From assembly GCF_023630175.1 (NCBI RefSeq), contig NZ_JALLIN010000058.1:1-40474 (forward strand): 40,474 nucleotides of DNA, given 5' to 3'. The first letter of the stretch is position 1; the number at the start of each line of letters is the position of its first letter. Positions 38,920-40,474 of this stretch are shown in pieces. Both the position numbers and the translations under genes were made by a program. The notes below the pieces were generated by a model. That model had not been told where the DNA came from. It saw only the letters and a list, made by a program, of their open reading frames with translations, and searched no databases. Origin of the DNA: Streptomyces cellostaticus (lineage in GTDB: Bacteria > Actinomycetota > Actinomycetes > Streptomycetales > Streptomycetaceae).

Positions 38920-40474
38920 TCAGCCCGTGTAGCGGTACGTCGCGGTGGCCTGCTCGTACAGCCGTGTCACCTCGTCGCGTTCGGCCTCCGGGCCCCGGAC
39001 CTGGACGATGTGGTAGCGGCCGTTCAGCAGGATCGCCATGTTGCGCACGTACCGGTCGCGGCCCTGTCCGTCGGTCCACGTGAACTGGCCCTCGGCCATG
39101 GTCCGTCCGCCCACCTCGATGGTCCGCAGTCCGGTGGCCGTGGCCCAGCTCGAGTCCCGGTACGGCTGGAGTTCGCGCTCCTTGTCCCGCTGGTAGACCA
39201 TCGGGTCGCTGCCGTAGGTGCCCGCGCCGTCCCGTCCGGGCACGACGAGAAGCTCGAAGTTCCCGTGCGCGTAGACGACTTGGCCGCTGCCGTTCTTCGG
39301 CGTGCGGTCCCACCCCTGGGCGACGGCGATCCGGAAGCCGTCCGGATCCTTGCGCAGGGTGAACCCGTCGGCCGCGGAGGGGTCGCCGCCGGTCTGCGTC
39401 TCGGCGGCGGGCGCGGACGCCGAGGGCCCGGGGGCGGACGGCCGCCCGGAGGAGGGCCGGTCGGTGGGCGAGGGCGCGGGTCTCGCCTCGCCGGCACTGC
39501 CGGTGCGGTCGCCGCCCGCGGCGCCGTTCTCATCCCGCTTCGGCATGAACAGCATCGCGTAGGCCACCGCCCCGGCGAGCAGCAGCAGTACCAGCAGGAG
39601 CAGCAGCCGGCCCAGGCTGCGGGGGGAACGGGTCGGCCCCGGCGCGCGCTTGTGCCGGCCGTGCGGGTGGGTCGCGGGCACCCGGGCACGCCGCCGCCGC
39701 ACCAGCTCGCCGCGCCGCCGGACGATCGGCAGCCGGCTGGGGTCGGCGGGCGGCACGGGCACCACATGGCTGCCGGCGTCCGGCTCGGGCGCCGAGCGCA
39801 CCAGGGAGCGCAGCCAGCCGCTCAGCTCCTCGAAGTCCGGGCGGTCGGTGGGGTCCTGACGCAGCAGCGACTCCACCACCGGGCGCAGCGGGCCGCACTC
39901 CTCGGCGAAGGCGGGCGGCTCCGCGCACACGAGCTGCACCAGCTCGGCCGTGGACTCCTCGGGGTAGGGGGCGTGTCCCTGGACGGCCCGGAAGAGCAGT
40001 GCGCCCAGCGCCCAGAGGTCGGTGGCCGGCCCGATCGGCGCGGCGAGCTGCCAGTTCTCGTGCACGGGGCCCGCCTGCTCCGGCGCCCAGCGCTCGGTGA
40101 CCGGCCCGACCACGGTCATCCGCACCTGCCGGGCCCGCTCGGCGGCGAGCGCGGTGCCGGGCCCACGACGTGCGGCACCGCCTCCGGCGCCGGGCTCGTC
40201 CCACCGCGAGGCCGCGGCGGAGGGGTGGGCGGGTGCCTCCGGGGCGGAACCGGAGCCCGGGGCCGGCGCCTGCGCCGGGACCACGGCGCCGTGCCCGGCG
40301 GCCGGAGCGCCGTGTCCGGGTGCGGGTGACCGGCCGGGGACGGGCAGGCGTCCGGAGCCCGGGGCCGTGTCGTCGCCGGGCGGCGGTCCCGGACGCTGCG
40401 GGTCGCCGGCCGGGCCGGTGCGGGCTCTCGTTCCTGCTCGGCCGGGGCGAGAGCGGCCAGGCTGCCGGAGAGGG
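38920..40474 (-). CDS. Ser/Thr kinase-like membrane protein, 5' end beyond window
   Basis: At least 517 aa; the frame is open to the right edge, so the kinase N-lobe is outside the window. The visible part starts with a long Pro/Gly/Ala-rich insert of about 110 residues (PGPPPGDD, APGHGAPAAGHGA), then the C-lobe: VTERWAPEQAGP (APE motif), TDLWALGALLF, RPDFEELSGWL. A transmembrane helix (LGRLLLLLVLLLLAGAVAYA) and an outside domain follow (DGFTLRKDPDGFRIAVAQGW ... AEGQFTWTDGQGR ... TRLYEQATATYRYTG), the same domain as in the neighbouring kinases. The insert sits where the activation loop should be, so catalytic state cannot be judged. Confidence 0.85.
   Translation of the reverse strand, partial: PLRQPGRSRPGRAGTRARTGPAGDPQRPGPPPGDDTAPGSGRLPVPGRSPAPGHGAPAAGHGAVVPAQAPAPGSGSAPEAPAHPSAAASRWDEPGAGGGAARRGPGTALAAERARQVRMTVVGPVTERWAPEQAGPVHENWQLAAPIGPATDLWALGALLFRAVQGHAPYPEESTAELVQLVCAEPPAFAEECGPLRPVVESLLRQDPTDRPDFEELSGWLRSLVRSAPEPDAGSHVVPVPPADPSRLPIVRRRGELVRRRRARVPATHPHGRHKRAPGPTRSPRSLGRLLLLLVLLLLAGAVAYAMLFMPKRDENGAAGGDRTGSAGEARPAPSPTDRPSSGRPSAPGPSASAPAAETQTGGDPSAADGFTLRKDPDGFRIAVAQGWDRTPKNGSGQVVYAHGNFELLVVPGRDGAGTYGSDPMVYQRDKERELQPYRDSSWATATGLRTIEVGGRTMAEGQFTWTDGQGRDRYVRNMAILLNGRYHIVQVRGPEAERDEVTRLYEQATATYRYTG

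Overview
The window is high-GC DNA with GTG/TTG starts, many 4-bp ATGA overlaps, leaderless genes and a c-di-AMP riboswitch in front of a cell-wall hydrolase. It reads as the core chromosome of a Streptomyces. From memory the gene order resembles the stretch between sucC and guaA/guaB of S. coelicolor; this was not checked against a database. No tRNA, rRNA, CRISPR, phage or complete IS was seen.

Left part (1-8.7 kb): the start of a secreted Val/Thr-repeat protein that runs off the left edge, then a divergent five-gene cassette. MoxR ATPase, DUF5682-like protein and CoxE-type VWA protein are translationally coupled on the minus strand. A SWIM zinc-finger protein and a DUF5691-like protein lie on the plus strand. 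The shared intergenic region carries two facing copies of the RecA-independent (PafBC-type) DNA-damage promoter, so the cassette looks damage-inducible. The UvrD/PcrA helicase gene at 12.3-14.8 kb has the same promoter type.

Middle part (8.7-23 kb): icmB (B12-binding subunit of isobutyryl-CoA mutase), a lipase, an M23 peptidase, pcrA, and two NlpC/P60 hydrolases. One hydrolase has a ydaO/c-di-AMP riboswitch; the other has a different leader in which two copies of one sequence can compete for the same partner. Next come a PspC-domain histidine kinase with its LuxR-type regulator, divergent from a PspC/LiaF-like membrane protein, and a DoxX protein. The theme is the cell envelope and its stress response.

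Right part (23-40.5 kb): a TIG-like membrane protein, a MITE-like element abutting the stop codon of a class II aldolase, a PNPOx-like flavoprotein, guaA, and chorismate mutase behind a Phe/Tyr-type attenuator with a 23-residue leader peptide. A gene-free structured stretch follows, then a GMC oxidoreductase, an aldehyde dehydrogenase with twin palindromes upstream, and five consecutive Ser/Thr kinase genes, the last cut by the window edge. Four of the kinases share a C-terminal extracytoplasmic domain that is not PASTA.
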